From CALJTV01 sp036821185 (GTDB taxonomy: Bacteria; Chloroflexota; Dehalococcoidia; GIF9; UBA5629): a stretch of DNA of 64,000 bases. The stretch covers positions 186,001 through 250,000 of the forward strand of contig DAISKD010000001.1 in the NCBI GenBank assembly GCA_036821185.1. Reading direction: 5' to 3'. Of the stretch, positions 18,128 to 26,097 are shown one piece after another. Under the pieces are notes generated by a model, which searched no databases, was not told the origin of the DNA, and was given only the letters and a program-made list of their open reading frames with translations. The position numbers and the translations under genes were made by a program. The first letter of the stretch is position 1. Each line of letters opens with the position of its first letter.

Positions 18128-18412
18128 ATGGCAAAGGTGACCGTGAAGTTCTACAGCCTGTGGCAGGTCTATGCCGGCTCGGCAAGCATCACCCTGGAGG
18201 CAAACAGCCTCAGCGAGGCGCTGGAGCAGGTGGAGCAAAAGTTCGGCGCGCGCATCCGCGATGGCTTGAAATCAAAGGGCGTGGAGCTTTCGGGGAAAAT
18301 AGAGGAACTATCACTGGTGCTGCTCAACAGCACCAACATCAAGCAGTTGAAAGACACTGTCCTCAAGGACGGTGATGTTTTGCACATAATGCCGCCGTTA
18401 GCCGGCGGCTAA
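18128..18412 (+). CDS. MoaD/ThiS-family sulfur carrier protein
   Basis: 94 residues with a beta-grasp pattern and the essential C-terminus PPLAGG, which is thiocarboxylated by the E1-like enzyme encoded immediately upstream. VTVKFYSLWQVYAG at the N-terminus resembles the archaeal/Chloroflexi MoaD group. The 3-base spacing indicates one transcript. Confidence 0.87.
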   Translation: MAKVTVKFYSLWQVYAGSASITLEANSLSEALEQVEQKFGARIRDGLKSKGVELSGKIEELSLVLLNSTNIKQLKDTVLKDGDVLHIMPPLAGG

Positions 18413-18835
18413 TCCCAGAACACCCCCTCAACTTCCCTCTGTCCTTCAGGAGGACCCACTTCTTCTTTCTCCCTTGGGGGAGAGATTAAGTTTTTTTTCT
18501 CTCCCTGCCGGGGGAGATTCATCCTCCTCTTTGCCCTTTGGGAAGAAATTCGTCTTTCTCTCCCCCTTGGGAAAGGATTTAGTCTTTTTCCCTCTGGGGA
18601 GAGACCCAGCCTTGTCTCGCCCAGAGGAGAGATTCCCTGTCCTCTCTCCCCCTTTGGGGGAGAGATAAAACGAGAGAGATTAAGCCCCATCTCTCTCCCC
18701 CTTGGGAAAGATTCTCTATCCTCTCTCTCCCGGGGGGAGATTAAGCCCCCTCTTTCTCTCCCCCCTTTGGGGGAGAGATAAAGTGAGGGGGAGAGGTTAA
18801 GTGAGGGAGTCAAATTAAGGTATAATACCCCACAG
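18413..18835. repeat. Array of about ten imperfect palindromes between moaD-like gene and pilD
   Basis: The whole gap is a low-complexity array. A core of the type CTCTCCCCCTTTGGGGGAGAG recurs roughly every 30-45 bases from about 18462 to 18800. It is separated by linkers such as ATTAAGCCCC, ATTCATCC or ATTTAGTC. About ten degenerate copies can be counted, each able to form a small hairpin. Unit length and sequence vary too much for CRISPR. Open frames on both strands here are by-products of the repeats. The units resemble the single palindromes dispersed elsewhere in the window. Confidence 0.8.
18821..18826 (+). promoter_or_regulatory. -10 box (TATAAT) of pilD
   Basis: A perfect TATAAT ends 9 bases before the pilD ATG. 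TTAAGT, 18 bases upstream, is a weak -35. No Shine-Dalgarno is present, so pilD is a candidate leaderless mRNA. Confidence 0.45.
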
Positions 18836-19600
18836 ATGGACTACCTGTGGACATTGCTATTCTTCGCTATCGGCGCCTGTGTGGGCAGCTTCTTGAACGT
18901 CATCGCCGACAGACTGCCACGGGGAGGGTCAATCGTCTCCCCGCCATCCCACTGCGAAAGCTGCGGTCGCCAGCTAAGGGCAAAGGACAACATCCCCATA
19001 ATAAGCTACCTCTACCTCAAGGGGCGCTGCCGCTACTGCGGGGCAGCTATTCCCCAACGCATATTCTGGGTGGAAATAGCCACCGCAGCTTTATTTGCCT
19101 TCATCTTCTGGTACTACGGCTTCAGCCATCTCCTGCCGGTGATGATAGTCTACGGCAGTATATTTATCGTCCTCACCGTAACCGACCTGGAGCACCGGCT
19201 GCTGCCCAATAAGATCGTCTATCCGGCAATAGCCATCGCCCTGGCAGTGGCACTGGCCTCGCAGTTCCTGCACCTTCACCTACTGCCAAACCTGAAAAGC
19301 GCTGCCATCGGCGGTGCCGTAGGCTTTATTTTCCTGCTCGTCCCAGCGCTTATTTCCCGGGGGATGGGCTGGGGAGATGTCAAGCTGGCAGCCTTCATCG
19401 GGCTGGCTACCGGGTTTCCCCTGGTGCTACTTGCGCTGTTCCTCAGCATCATCAGCGGAGGACTGGTGGCAGCGGCGCTGCTTCTACTCAAAATAAAGGG
19501 GCGCAAGGATGCCATCCCCTTCGGTCCCTTCCTAGCGCTGGGCACACTGGTAACCCTCCTCTGGGGAAACAACATCCTCGCCTGGCTGGGACTTGGTTAG
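18836..19600 (+). CDS. pilD: Prepilin peptidase / N-methyltransferase PilD
   Basis: 254 residues. It is the membrane aspartic protease that removes the leader of all prepilins in this window and methylates the new N-terminus. Visible are GSFLNVIADRLPRG, the two CxxC pairs of the cytoplasmic methylase domain (CESC, CRYC), the first catalytic Asp in VTDLEHRLLPN and the second in GMGWGDVKLAAFIG. Multiple hydrophobic helices follow. It is separated from the pilus operon by the pilin and sulfur-carrier genes and has its own -10 box. Confidence 0.95.
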   Translation: MDYLWTLLFFAIGACVGSFLNVIADRLPRGGSIVSPPSHCESCGRQLRAKDNIPIISYLYLKGRCRYCGAAIPQRIFWVEIATAALFAFIFWYYGFSHLLPVMIVYGSIFIVLTVTDLEHRLLPNKIVYPAIAIALAVALASQFLHLHLLPNLKSAAIGGAVGFIFLLVPALISRGMGWGDVKLAAFIGLATGFPLVLLALFLSIISGGLVAAALLLLKIKGRKDAIPFGPFLALGTLVTLLWGNNILAWLGLG

Positions 19601-19604
19601 TGCC

Positions 19605-19626
19605 TCATACCAAAGTATGATTTTTT
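19605..19626 (+). terminator. Weak intrinsic terminator after pilD
   Basis: TCATAC and GTATGA form a 6-bp stem with a CAAA loop, immediately followed by six T residues, 5 bases after the pilD stop. The stem is AT-rich, so termination may be partial. Confidence 0.45.
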
Positions 19627-19751
19627 GTCCACCGGACGGCTGACCCTAATTCGTCCCTTTGCCCGCCGATAAACCGATCGCCCTTCCGATGGCAGGACGA
19701 CGGTAGCAGGGTAAACTAGAGAAACGGAATATGAGGCGAACCCTCGCCTTA

Positions 19752-19776
19752 AGTCCCCTCCTTCAAAGGGAGGGAA
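19752..19776. repeat. Dispersed palindromic repeat (CCCCTCCTTCAAAGGGAGGG type)
   Basis: A single imperfect inverted repeat of the same style as those at 11.2, 18.5, 21.7 and 30.6 kb, about 30 bases before the hydrolase gene. Confidence 0.6.
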
Positions 19777-19807
19777 AAGTGGTCAACTAGAAAGGCTTGA
19801 AAATATT

Positions 19808-20647
19808 ATGATGAGTACTGTGCGGCAAAAAGACATCGTTTTCGGCAGTCATGGGGTGGAGCTCAGCGGCAGACTGTACCTGCCGGCAGAAATGCCAGAC
19901 CGGTTGCCGGCGGCCGTGCTGTGCCACGGTTTCGGCGCCAGTAAGAAGGCAGTGGAACCCTGTGCCCTTGCCCTGGTCGAGCAAGGCATAGCCAGTATCG
20001 CCTTCGACTTCCGCGGACATGGCAACAGCGGGGGTGTAATGGACGGACTGCCCATGGAAGACGTGCTCGATGCCTGGGAGTTCCTCTGCCGTCAGCCCGG
20101 GACCAACAGCCAGCGGGTAGCTTTCATCGGTCACAGCCTTGGCGCTATGACAGCCATCTTCGCCGCCAGGAAAGCCAGACCTGCGGCGCTCATCCTCCTC
20201 TCCTGTCCACCAGAGACCAGCGACGAGTTTCCGGCTGACGGCGACACCAGCAACTACGGTCACTGGGGAAAGGACATAGTCCTCGAGTACCCGAAGCAGG
20301 GTGCCTTTCCCTGGCTCAACGGCATCGCCGCCATCGCCTGCCGCCTGTGGATGGCAGTCAACGGCTTCAGCGTCAGGGTCAACTGGCAGAAGTTCCTCGG
20401 CGCCCTCCGGGAACTGAAGATGTGCTACGTCCTTGAGGAACTGGACGAATGTGCCAAGCTGTTCGTCTTCTGTCTCGGCGACAGGGTGACACCGTACCAC
20501 AAGTCATCGCTGGTTTACCAGGCAGCACCGGCACCCAAGGAGGCGCTGGTTGTCCCCAGCGGCAACCACACCGCACCGCTTTCCAGGAAGGAGCTCCGCA
20601 GCCGGTGGCTAGAATGGACGATAGAGAGTCTGCGTGGCGGGAGATGA
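19808..20647 (+). CDS. Alpha/beta-hydrolase fold protein
   Basis: 279 residues. The nucleophile elbow is GHSLGAM. An oxyanion/HGF-like motif (CHGFGASK) and FDFRGHGNSGG follow the pattern of the dienelactone/serine-esterase branch. The catalytic acid is probably in FCLGDRVTPYH, and the His in GNHTAPL. Hydrophobicity is low, so it is cytoplasmic. The stop overlaps the start region of the epimerase gene, suggesting an operon of two. The substrate is unknown. Confidence 0.87.
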   Translation: MMSTVRQKDIVFGSHGVELSGRLYLPAEMPDRLPAAVLCHGFGASKKAVEPCALALVEQGIASIAFDFRGHGNSGGVMDGLPMEDVLDAWEFLCRQPGTNSQRVAFIGHSLGAMTAIFAARKARPAALILLSCPPETSDEFPADGDTSNYGHWGKDIVLEYPKQGAFPWLNGIAAIACRLWMAVNGFSVRVNWQKFLGALRELKMCYVLEELDECAKLFVFCLGDRVTPYHKSSLVYQAAPAPKEALVVPSGNHTAPLSRKELRSRWLEWTIESLRGGR

Positions 20648-20649
20648 AC

Positions 20650-21615
20650 ATGAAGAAGGTGCTCATCACCGGTGGTGCCGGAAGGCTGGGCGTCATCGTC
20701 TGTCAGGCTTTCCTCGACAATGGCTACTGGGTGCGGGTGTTGGACTTGGACACCAGCCAGAACCGCCGCAACCTGAAAAAGCTGAAGCCCAGAGAGAGGG
20801 TGGAGGTCTTTTGGGGAGACATCACCCAGCCACCTCTAATGGCACCAGCGCTCAGCGGTGTAGATGCCGTCGTCCACATGGCGGCAATACTGCCGCCAGC
20901 CGCGGACAAACACCCGGAGCTGGCACACAAAGTAAACGTCGACGGCACCAGGAACCTCATCGATTTGATTAAAACGCTGCCACAACGGCTGCCGTTGGTG
21001 TTCACCTCCTCAGTGGCCGTCTTCGGCTGTTACCCGGAGCTACGGGAGCCGCTCTGCCCGGAGAAAACACCACCACGACCGGTCGATGTTTACGGCAAGA
21101 CCAAGCTGGAAGCTGAAAATTTGATCCGTGAGTCGGGCATAGACTTCGTGATCCTGCGACTCACCGCTACCATGTACCTCGATTTTACCCTCACCGACAT
21201 CAAGCGGATGTTCTCAGCGCCGCCTGAGACACCAGTGGAGTTCTGCCATCCCAAGGACGCTGCTACCGCCATAGTCAACGCAGTACGCGACTTCGATAAA
21301 GTGAAGGGGAATACTTTCGTCATCAGCGGTGGACCGGGCCAGCGCATGTCCTACGGCGAAATGGTGGGGGCTATACTGGGACTGATGGGGCTACCGCTGC
21401 CGCCGAGGGAAAAGTTCTCCAGGGAACCGTTCTATCTCCACTGGTACGACACCGCCAAGGCACAAGCGCTGCTCCTGTTCCAGCAACACAGCTTCAGCGA
21501 CTACCTTAGAGACCTTTCTCGGGCAATTTCACGCAAGTATGGCCCGGGCTTCCTCGGTTTCATGCGCCTTTTTGTCAGCCCGGTGCTGGGCAAGGTCATC
21601 GTCCAGTTCTTCTAG
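20650..21615 (+). CDS. NAD(P)-dependent epimerase/dehydratase (extended SDR)
   Basis: About 322 residues. The N-terminal MKKVLITGGAGRLG is the Rossmann glycine motif. VDVYGKTK supplies the catalytic Tyr-x-x-x-Lys, and TSSVAVFG the Ser. ATG 20650 is preferred because GGGAG lies 6 bases upstream; ATG 20644 overlaps the hydrolase stop and would have no spacing. The last 60 residues are hydrophobic/basic (LGFMRLFVSPVLGKVIVQFF) and may associate with the membrane. Coupled with the hydrolase; the pathway is unknown. Confidence 0.85.
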   Translation: MKKVLITGGAGRLGVIVCQAFLDNGYWVRVLDLDTSQNRRNLKKLKPRERVEVFWGDITQPPLMAPALSGVDAVVHMAAILPPAADKHPELAHKVNVDGTRNLIDLIKTLPQRLPLVFTSSVAVFGCYPELREPLCPEKTPPRPVDVYGKTKLEAENLIRESGIDFVILRLTATMYLDFTLTDIKRMFSAPPETPVEFCHPKDAATAIVNAVRDFDKVKGNTFVISGGPGQRMSYGEMVGAILGLMGLPLPPREKFSREPFYLHWYDTAKAQALLLFQQHSFSDYLRDLSRAISRKYGPGFLGFMRLFVSPVLGKVIVQFF

Positions 21616-21693
21616 TTGGTCACCACCCATTTCCGACTCAGTCGTGTGGTCTGTGAGCTGGTCCAAATAGATCGGTGACACCGATGTCTAGCT

Positions 21694-21752
21694 TACCCTC
21701 ACCCTAACCCTCTCCCATCAAGGGAGAGGGAAAATAAAAAGGGAGAGGGTAA
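21694..21752. repeat. Dispersed palindromic repeat (CCCTCACCCTAACCCTCTCCC type)
   Basis: CCCTCTCCC-atcaa-GGGAGAGGG forms a perfect 9-bp hairpin, followed by a second GGGAGAGGGT arm. The first 20 bases (CCCTCACCCTAACCCTC) are shared almost exactly with the copy at 30594. Confidence 0.8.
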
Positions 21753-21834
21753 AACAAGCAGAGAGGAAGCCTGCTGTTCTGGCCTCAGGACTGAAGACTA
21801 AAGTGTCACTGGCCTACTGGAAGAGTACAGGCTG

Positions 21835-21864
21835 TTGCACCGCTGCGGTGCCACGTGGTATACT
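21835..21864 (+). promoter_or_regulatory. Promoter of the pyr operon
   Basis: TTGCAC, an 18-base spacer and TATACT preceded by TGG (extended -10). The expected start near 21871 lies just before the PyrR-binding hairpin. Confidence 0.6.
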
Positions 21865-21871
21865 GTTATGC

Positions 21872-22015
21872 GAAAACCTTTAAGTCAGTCCAGCGAGGCT
21901 GGCAAGGGTAATAATGAGTAAAGAGCACTGCACCAATACAGATACACATTTAGCCCGTCACCTCCTTTCTTTACCCACTAAAGACCTCTTGCCACTCGAT
22001 GGCAGGAGGTTTTTT
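21872..22015 (+). promoter_or_regulatory. PyrR-dependent transcription attenuator of the pyr operon
   Basis: The PyrR-binding loop AGTCCAGCGAGGCT (21887-21900) matches the known consensus ARUCCNGNGAGGYU at every position. TGGCAAG (21900-21906) can pair with CTTGCCA (21988-21994) and GGGTAA (21907-21912) with TTACCC (21971-21976), giving the antiterminator. The competing terminator is the 10-bp stem CCTCTTGCCA/TGGCAGGAGG (21985-22009) with a 5-base loop and TTTTTT at 22010-22015. Known mechanism: PyrR bound to UMP or UTP stabilises the first hairpin, which frees the terminator. Odd point: the terminator's 3' arm contains the pyrR Shine-Dalgarno AGGAGG (22004-22009), so folding should also block translation. 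Confidence 0.92.
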
Positions 22016-22016
22016 A

Positions 22017-22568
22017 GTGGCTGAAAGGACACTGCTCACCCCCGAGGATATCAAGCGGGCACTTGTCCGCATTGCCCACGAGATCGTAGAGAAAAATAAG
22101 GGCGCCAGAGATGTCGTGCTGGTGGGCATGCAGACCAGGGGAGTGCCCCTGGCAAAAAGACTGGCTGCCTCCATCCGGGAAATTGACGGCTTCACCGTTC
22201 CCACCGGCTCTCTGGACATCAGCCTCTACCGCGACGACATCTCTCTGAGACCGTTGAAACCCGTTGCCCATCCCACCGACATACCGGTGGACATAACCGA
22301 TAAGCACGTCGTCCTGGTGGATGATGTCTTCTATACCGGGCGCAGTATCCGCGCTGCCATGGACGCCATTATGGACTTCGGTCGCCCCAAGACGATCCAG
22401 CTAGCTGTTCTGGTGGACCGGGGACACCGGGAACTACCGATACGCGCCGACTACGTGGGCAAGAACATTCCTACATCCAGGAGCGAGGAAATAAAAGTGT
22501 ATGTCACTGAAGTGGACGGTGAAGATAAGGTCACCATTGTATCGCCAAATAAGGAGGGAGCGGCATGA
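22017..22568 (+). CDS. pyrR: Bifunctional pyr operon regulator / uracil phosphoribosyltransferase PyrR
   Basis: 183 residues. RNA-binding attenuation protein of the pyrimidine operon, with side activity as uracil phosphoribosyltransferase. The PRPP-binding motif VVLVDDVFYTGRSIRAAMDA and the SLDISLYRDD segment are typical. The start is GTG 22017, seven bases after AGGAGG; an in-frame ATG at 21999 lies inside the terminator stem and would be poorly placed. The target RNA is directly upstream, so the regulation is autogenous. The stop overlaps pyrB (ATGA). Confidence 0.96.
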   Translation: MAERTLLTPEDIKRALVRIAHEIVEKNKGARDVVLVGMQTRGVPLAKRLAASIREIDGFTVPTGSLDISLYRDDISLRPLKPVAHPTDIPVDITDKHVVLVDDVFYTGRSIRAAMDAIMDFGRPKTIQLAVLVDRGHRELPIRADYVGKNIPTSRSEEIKVYVTEVDGEDKVTIVSPNKEGAA

Positions 22569-23575
22569 GGCCGGCGGAGCAAGAGACCAGAGGCGCAATT
22601 TCAGAGACTTTACCGCCACTGTCAACGGCGCTGTGGCGGCACCACCATGTCCTCGACCTTGATGACTTCAGCCGGGAGGAGATCGAACTGGTGATGGACA
22701 TCGCCGATGCCATGGCGGAGGTACTGCAGCGCGAGGTGAAGCGCGTGCCCACGCTCAGGGGCAGGACAGTGGTGACCATGTTCTATGAGCCGAGCACGCG
22801 GACCAGAGCCTCCTTCGAGCTGGCAGCCAAGAGCCTGAGCGCAGACACGGTAAGCCTCGATGCCACTAGGAGCAGTGTGACCAAGGGTGAGTCCCTGCTG
22901 GACACGCTGCTTACCATCCAGGCACTGGGGGCAGACATCATCGTGATGCGACACCAGCATTCCGGCGCGCCATATATCGCTGCCCGCCACATCAGCGCCA
23001 GCACCATCAACGCCGGCGATGGCTGGCACGCCCACCCATCACAGGCACTTTTGGACATCTACACAATTAGAAAACATCTGGGCGGGCTCACCAATCGCAA
23101 GATAGCCATAATCGGTGACATTATGCACAGCCGCGTCGCCCGCTCCAACATCTGGGGCATGACCACCATGGGGGCAAAGATGGTGCTCTGCGGTCCGCCA
23201 ACACTGCTACCCCCGGGACTGAAAGAGTTCATCGCCCGCTGCCGACAGGGGCAGGTGGAGGTGGAGACCGAGCTGGAAAAAGCCGTCAGGGATGCTGACG
23301 TGGTCATGCCGTTAAGGCTTCAGACGGAGAGACAGCAGAGCGGGCTACTCCCCAGCATCAGGGAATATGCCCAGCTATACCAGATAAACGAGGAAAGGCT
23401 TTCGCTAGCCAAGCCGCATGCTCTGGTGATGCACCCCGGACCAATGAACGAGGGTATCGAGATCAGCCCCGGGGTAGCCCGAGGGGCACAGTCAGTTATC
23501 GAAGAGCAGGTGACCAACGGCGTGGCGGTGCGCATGGCACTGCTGTATCTGGTCGCCAGGGGTAGGAGCGAGTAA
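22565..23575 (+). CDS. pyrB: Aspartate carbamoyltransferase catalytic subunit
   Basis: 336 residues. It joins carbamoyl phosphate to aspartate in pyrimidine synthesis. The carbamoyl-phosphate site FYEPSTRTRASFE, MRHQHSGAPY, HPSQALLD and the aspartate-side MHPGPMNEGIE are all present. No regulatory pyrI is found, so control is by the attenuator. Overlaps pyrR at its start and pyrC at its stop (TAATG). The N-terminus is about 20 residues longer than the usual 310. Confidence 0.96.
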   Translation: MRPAEQETRGAISETLPPLSTALWRHHHVLDLDDFSREEIELVMDIADAMAEVLQREVKRVPTLRGRTVVTMFYEPSTRTRASFELAAKSLSADTVSLDATRSSVTKGESLLDTLLTIQALGADIIVMRHQHSGAPYIAARHISASTINAGDGWHAHPSQALLDIYTIRKHLGGLTNRKIAIIGDIMHSRVARSNIWGMTTMGAKMVLCGPPTLLPPGLKEFIARCRQGQVEVETELEKAVRDADVVMPLRLQTERQQSGLLPSIREYAQLYQINEERLSLAKPHALVMHPGPMNEGIEISPGVARGAQSVIEEQVTNGVAVRMALLYLVARGRSE

Positions 23576-24936
23576 TGGCTAAACTGCTAATCCGCGGCGG
23601 ACATATAATCGACCCTTCCCAAGGACTGGACATGACCGGAGACCTGCTGGTCAAAGACGGTAGGGTGGCCGCTCTGGGATCGACGGGAACGAGAGGGGAC
23701 CTAGCCGCTAACGACCCGGACATCGTTCTGGATGCCTCAGGGCTGACCGTTTGCCCCGGCTTTATCGACCTCCACTGCCACCTGAGGCAGCCAGGATTCG
23801 AGGATGCCGAGACCATCGCCACGGGCACCCTCGCTGCCGCCAGGGGCGGCTTCACCACCGTCTGCTGCATGCCCAATACCGAGCCACCGCTGGACACCAG
23901 GGCTGCTGTGGACTATGTAAAACAGGTAGCCGACAGTGAAGGATACGTACGCGTCCTGCCTATCGGCTGCATCACCAAGGGGAGGAAAGGGACGGAACTG
24001 GCGGAGATGGACGAGCTGGCGAGCGCAGGGGTGGTGGGTTTCAGCGACGACGGTGGACCGGTTGCCAGCTCCAGGATAATGCGACTGGCGATGGAGTATG
24101 TCAGCCGACTCGGGCTGCCGATAATAGACCACTGCGAGGACAAGTCCTTGAGCCAGGACGGGGTGATGAACGAGGGCTGGGTATCGGCGCGACTGGGGCT
24201 AAAGGGCATACCGGCAGCCGCCGAGGAGACCATGGTGGCAAGGGACATCAGCCTGGCAGCGCTCACCAGCGCCAGACTGCACATCGCCCATATCAGCACC
24301 AGGGGCTCAGTAGAACTCGTCCGCAGCGCAAAAGAGAAGGGCGTGGCAGTTACCGCCGAGGTGACCCCCCACCATCTTTTGCTCACTGAGGAGAGGGTGA
24401 TGGGCATAAACCCGGACGACAATCTCTCCTTCTACGACGTAAACGCCAAGGCCAATCCCCCACTCCGCACCAAAGAGGATATCGCTGCCCTGATCCAGGG
24501 ACTAAGAGATGGTACTATCGATGCCATCGCCACCGACCATGCGCCGCATACCACAGTGGACAAACTCTGCGAATTCAACATCGCTGCCTTCGGTATCAGC
24601 GGTCTGGAGACAGCTTTCGGCTGTCTGATGTCACTGGTGCACAGAGGGGAGATGGACCTGATGATGCTTATATCTCTACTCACCTGCGGTCCGGCAAAGG
24701 TCATCGGCACCAGGTACAGTGGGCTGGGCACGCTGAGACCGGGTTGTCCGGCAGACATAAGTATTTTCGACCCCAGCAAGGAATGGGTGGTTGATAGCAG
24801 GGACTTTGCCTCGAAAGGAAAGAATACGCCCTTCGAGGGGCAACTGCTTAGGGGTAAGGTCCTGGCCACCATATCGCAGGGAAAAATCGTTTACCGTGAT
24901 GATGCTTTACGGATGAGGATGAAAAGAAGAGCTTAG
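23575..24936 (+). CDS. pyrC: Dihydroorotase (class I)
   Basis: 453 residues. It cyclises carbamoyl aspartate. The metal-binding motif DLHCHLRQPGFE (HxH) is followed by the metal-ligand His residues of IIDHCEDKSL and LHIAHISTRGS, and by the catalytic Asp in ATDHAPHT. Length and motifs are of the class I type. It is translationally coupled to pyrB. A 66-base gap with GGAGGG precedes carA. Confidence 0.96.
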   Translation: MAKLLIRGGHIIDPSQGLDMTGDLLVKDGRVAALGSTGTRGDLAANDPDIVLDASGLTVCPGFIDLHCHLRQPGFEDAETIATGTLAAARGGFTTVCCMPNTEPPLDTRAAVDYVKQVADSEGYVRVLPIGCITKGRKGTELAEMDELASAGVVGFSDDGGPVASSRIMRLAMEYVSRLGLPIIDHCEDKSLSQDGVMNEGWVSARLGLKGIPAAAEETMVARDISLAALTSARLHIAHISTRGSVELVRSAKEKGVAVTAEVTPHHLLLTEERVMGINPDDNLSFYDVNAKANPPLRTKEDIAALIQGLRDGTIDAIATDHAPHTTVDKLCEFNIAAFGISGLETAFGCLMSLVHRGEMDLMMLISLLTCGPAKVIGTRYSGLGTLRPGCPADISIFDPSKEWVVDSRDFASKGKNTPFEGQLLRGKVLATISQGKIVYRDDALRMRMKRRA

Positions 24937-25002
24937 CTTCCCGTGTTACTTTACTGAAAACGCGGTGATAGCACGGCAATGCACAGTCTTGGAGGGTGAA
25001 AT

Positions 25003-26097
25003 ATGGCCAAAAAAGGGATATTAGTGCTCGGAGACGGTAGTGTTTACGAAGGCTACTGCTTTGGCGCCGAGACCACCGCCTGTGGCGAGGTGGTCTTCGA
25101 TACCGGCATGACCGGCTATCAGGAGATGCTCACCGACCCTTCATTTGCTGGTCAGATAGTTGTCCCCACCTACCCGCTTATAGGTAACTATGGGATAAAC
25201 GACAGTGATTATGAATCAGCACAAGTCCAGGTTAAGGGGTTCGTGGTCAGAGAGCACTGCCCCATACCCAGCCACTGGGCAAGCAGACTGACCTTGCATG
25301 ACTACCTGCTCAAAAATGGCACCCCCGGGCTGGCTGGCGTGGACACCAGGGCGCTGACACGGCGTCTGCGCACCGGCGGCGTGACCATGGGCATCTTAAC
25401 CTCGGAAATGACCATCAACGAGGCTCTCGCCGAACTCAGCAGAGCCCCTGCCTACGATAGCGTTGATTTTGTCCGACAGGTCACTACCGGGGAGCAGTAC
25501 CGGTGGAGGCACGCAACTGAAAGAGAACCGTCCATCCACATCGTGGTCCTCGACATGGGCATGAAGTACAGGATTGCCAACACGCTGTCACGTCTTGGAT
25601 GCCTAGTCACAGTTGTTCCTTGCACCATGCCGGTTGAGTACATTCTCGATAAACTAAGACCGGACGGCATTGCATTGTCCCCGGGCCCGGGAAACCCCGA
25701 GACAATCCGCTACCTTGTCGAGGTGGTGCACCAAATGGTGTTACGCAAGCCAGTGATGGGCATCTGCCTGGGGCACCAGCTTATCGGCGAGGTCTTTGGT
25801 GCCAGGACATTTAAGCTAAAATTCGGACACCGCGGTGGCAACCACCCCGTCCGCGACCTCGCCACCGGAAGGGTGTATATCACCACACAAAATCACGGCT
25901 ATGCCATTGACCCAGACAGCCTAAAAGGCGGTCTCGAGGTCAGCCACATCAATCTCAACGATGGTACTGTCGAGGGGCTAAGGCACAGGGAGTTACCCAT
26001 CCTCTCAATCCAGTTCCATCCCGAGGGCGCTCCCGGTCCTGAGGACAACTTATATTTGTTTGAGCGTTTCTTAGAAATAGTGAAGGAGAGCCAATAA
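25003..26097 (+). CDS. carA: Carbamoyl-phosphate synthase small (glutaminase) subunit
   Basis: 364 residues. It hydrolyses glutamine and channels ammonia to CarB. The triad is visible: nucleophile Cys in GICLGHQ (about residue 254) and His/Glu in SIQFHPEGAPGPED. The N-terminal CPSase domain starts with GILVLGDGSVYEG. carB starts immediately after the stop, in the same operon. Confidence 0.97.
   Translation: MAKKGILVLGDGSVYEGYCFGAETTACGEVVFDTGMTGYQEMLTDPSFAGQIVVPTYPLIGNYGINDSDYESAQVQVKGFVVREHCPIPSHWASRLTLHDYLLKNGTPGLAGVDTRALTRRLRTGGVTMGILTSEMTINEALAELSRAPAYDSVDFVRQVTTGEQYRWRHATEREPSIHIVVLDMGMKYRIANTLSRLGCLVTVVPCTMPVEYILDKLRPDGIALSPGPGNPETIRYLVEVVHQMVLRKPVMGICLGHQLIGEVFGARTFKLKFGHRGGNHPVRDLATGRVYITTQNHGYAIDPDSLKGGLEVSHINLNDGTVEGLRHRELPILSIQFHPEGAPGPEDNLYLFERFLEIVKESQ

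Larger units (their letters stand above)
21616..22016 (+). other. Intergenic region: dispersed repeat plus pyr operon leader
   Basis: The left half holds a palindromic repeat (21694-21752) and a GACTAAAGTGTCAC-type motif (21794-21808). The right half is the pyr promoter and attenuator described separately. No protein gene is seen. Confidence 0.7.

Noticed and set aside
18409..18813. 134-codon minus-strand open frame in the palindrome array
   Set aside because: Its translation is a repeat of SP.GR/GE.G segments produced by the repeat units, with no start signal and no family resemblance.
18413..18835. CRISPR array
   Set aside because: Units are degenerate, of unequal length and palindromic throughout, linkers are short and AT-like, and no cas gene is near.
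21999..22016. ATG 21999 as pyrR start
   Set aside because: It lies inside the terminator stem with no free ribosome site; GTG 22017 has AGGAGG at ideal spacing and matches the usual PyrR N-terminus.
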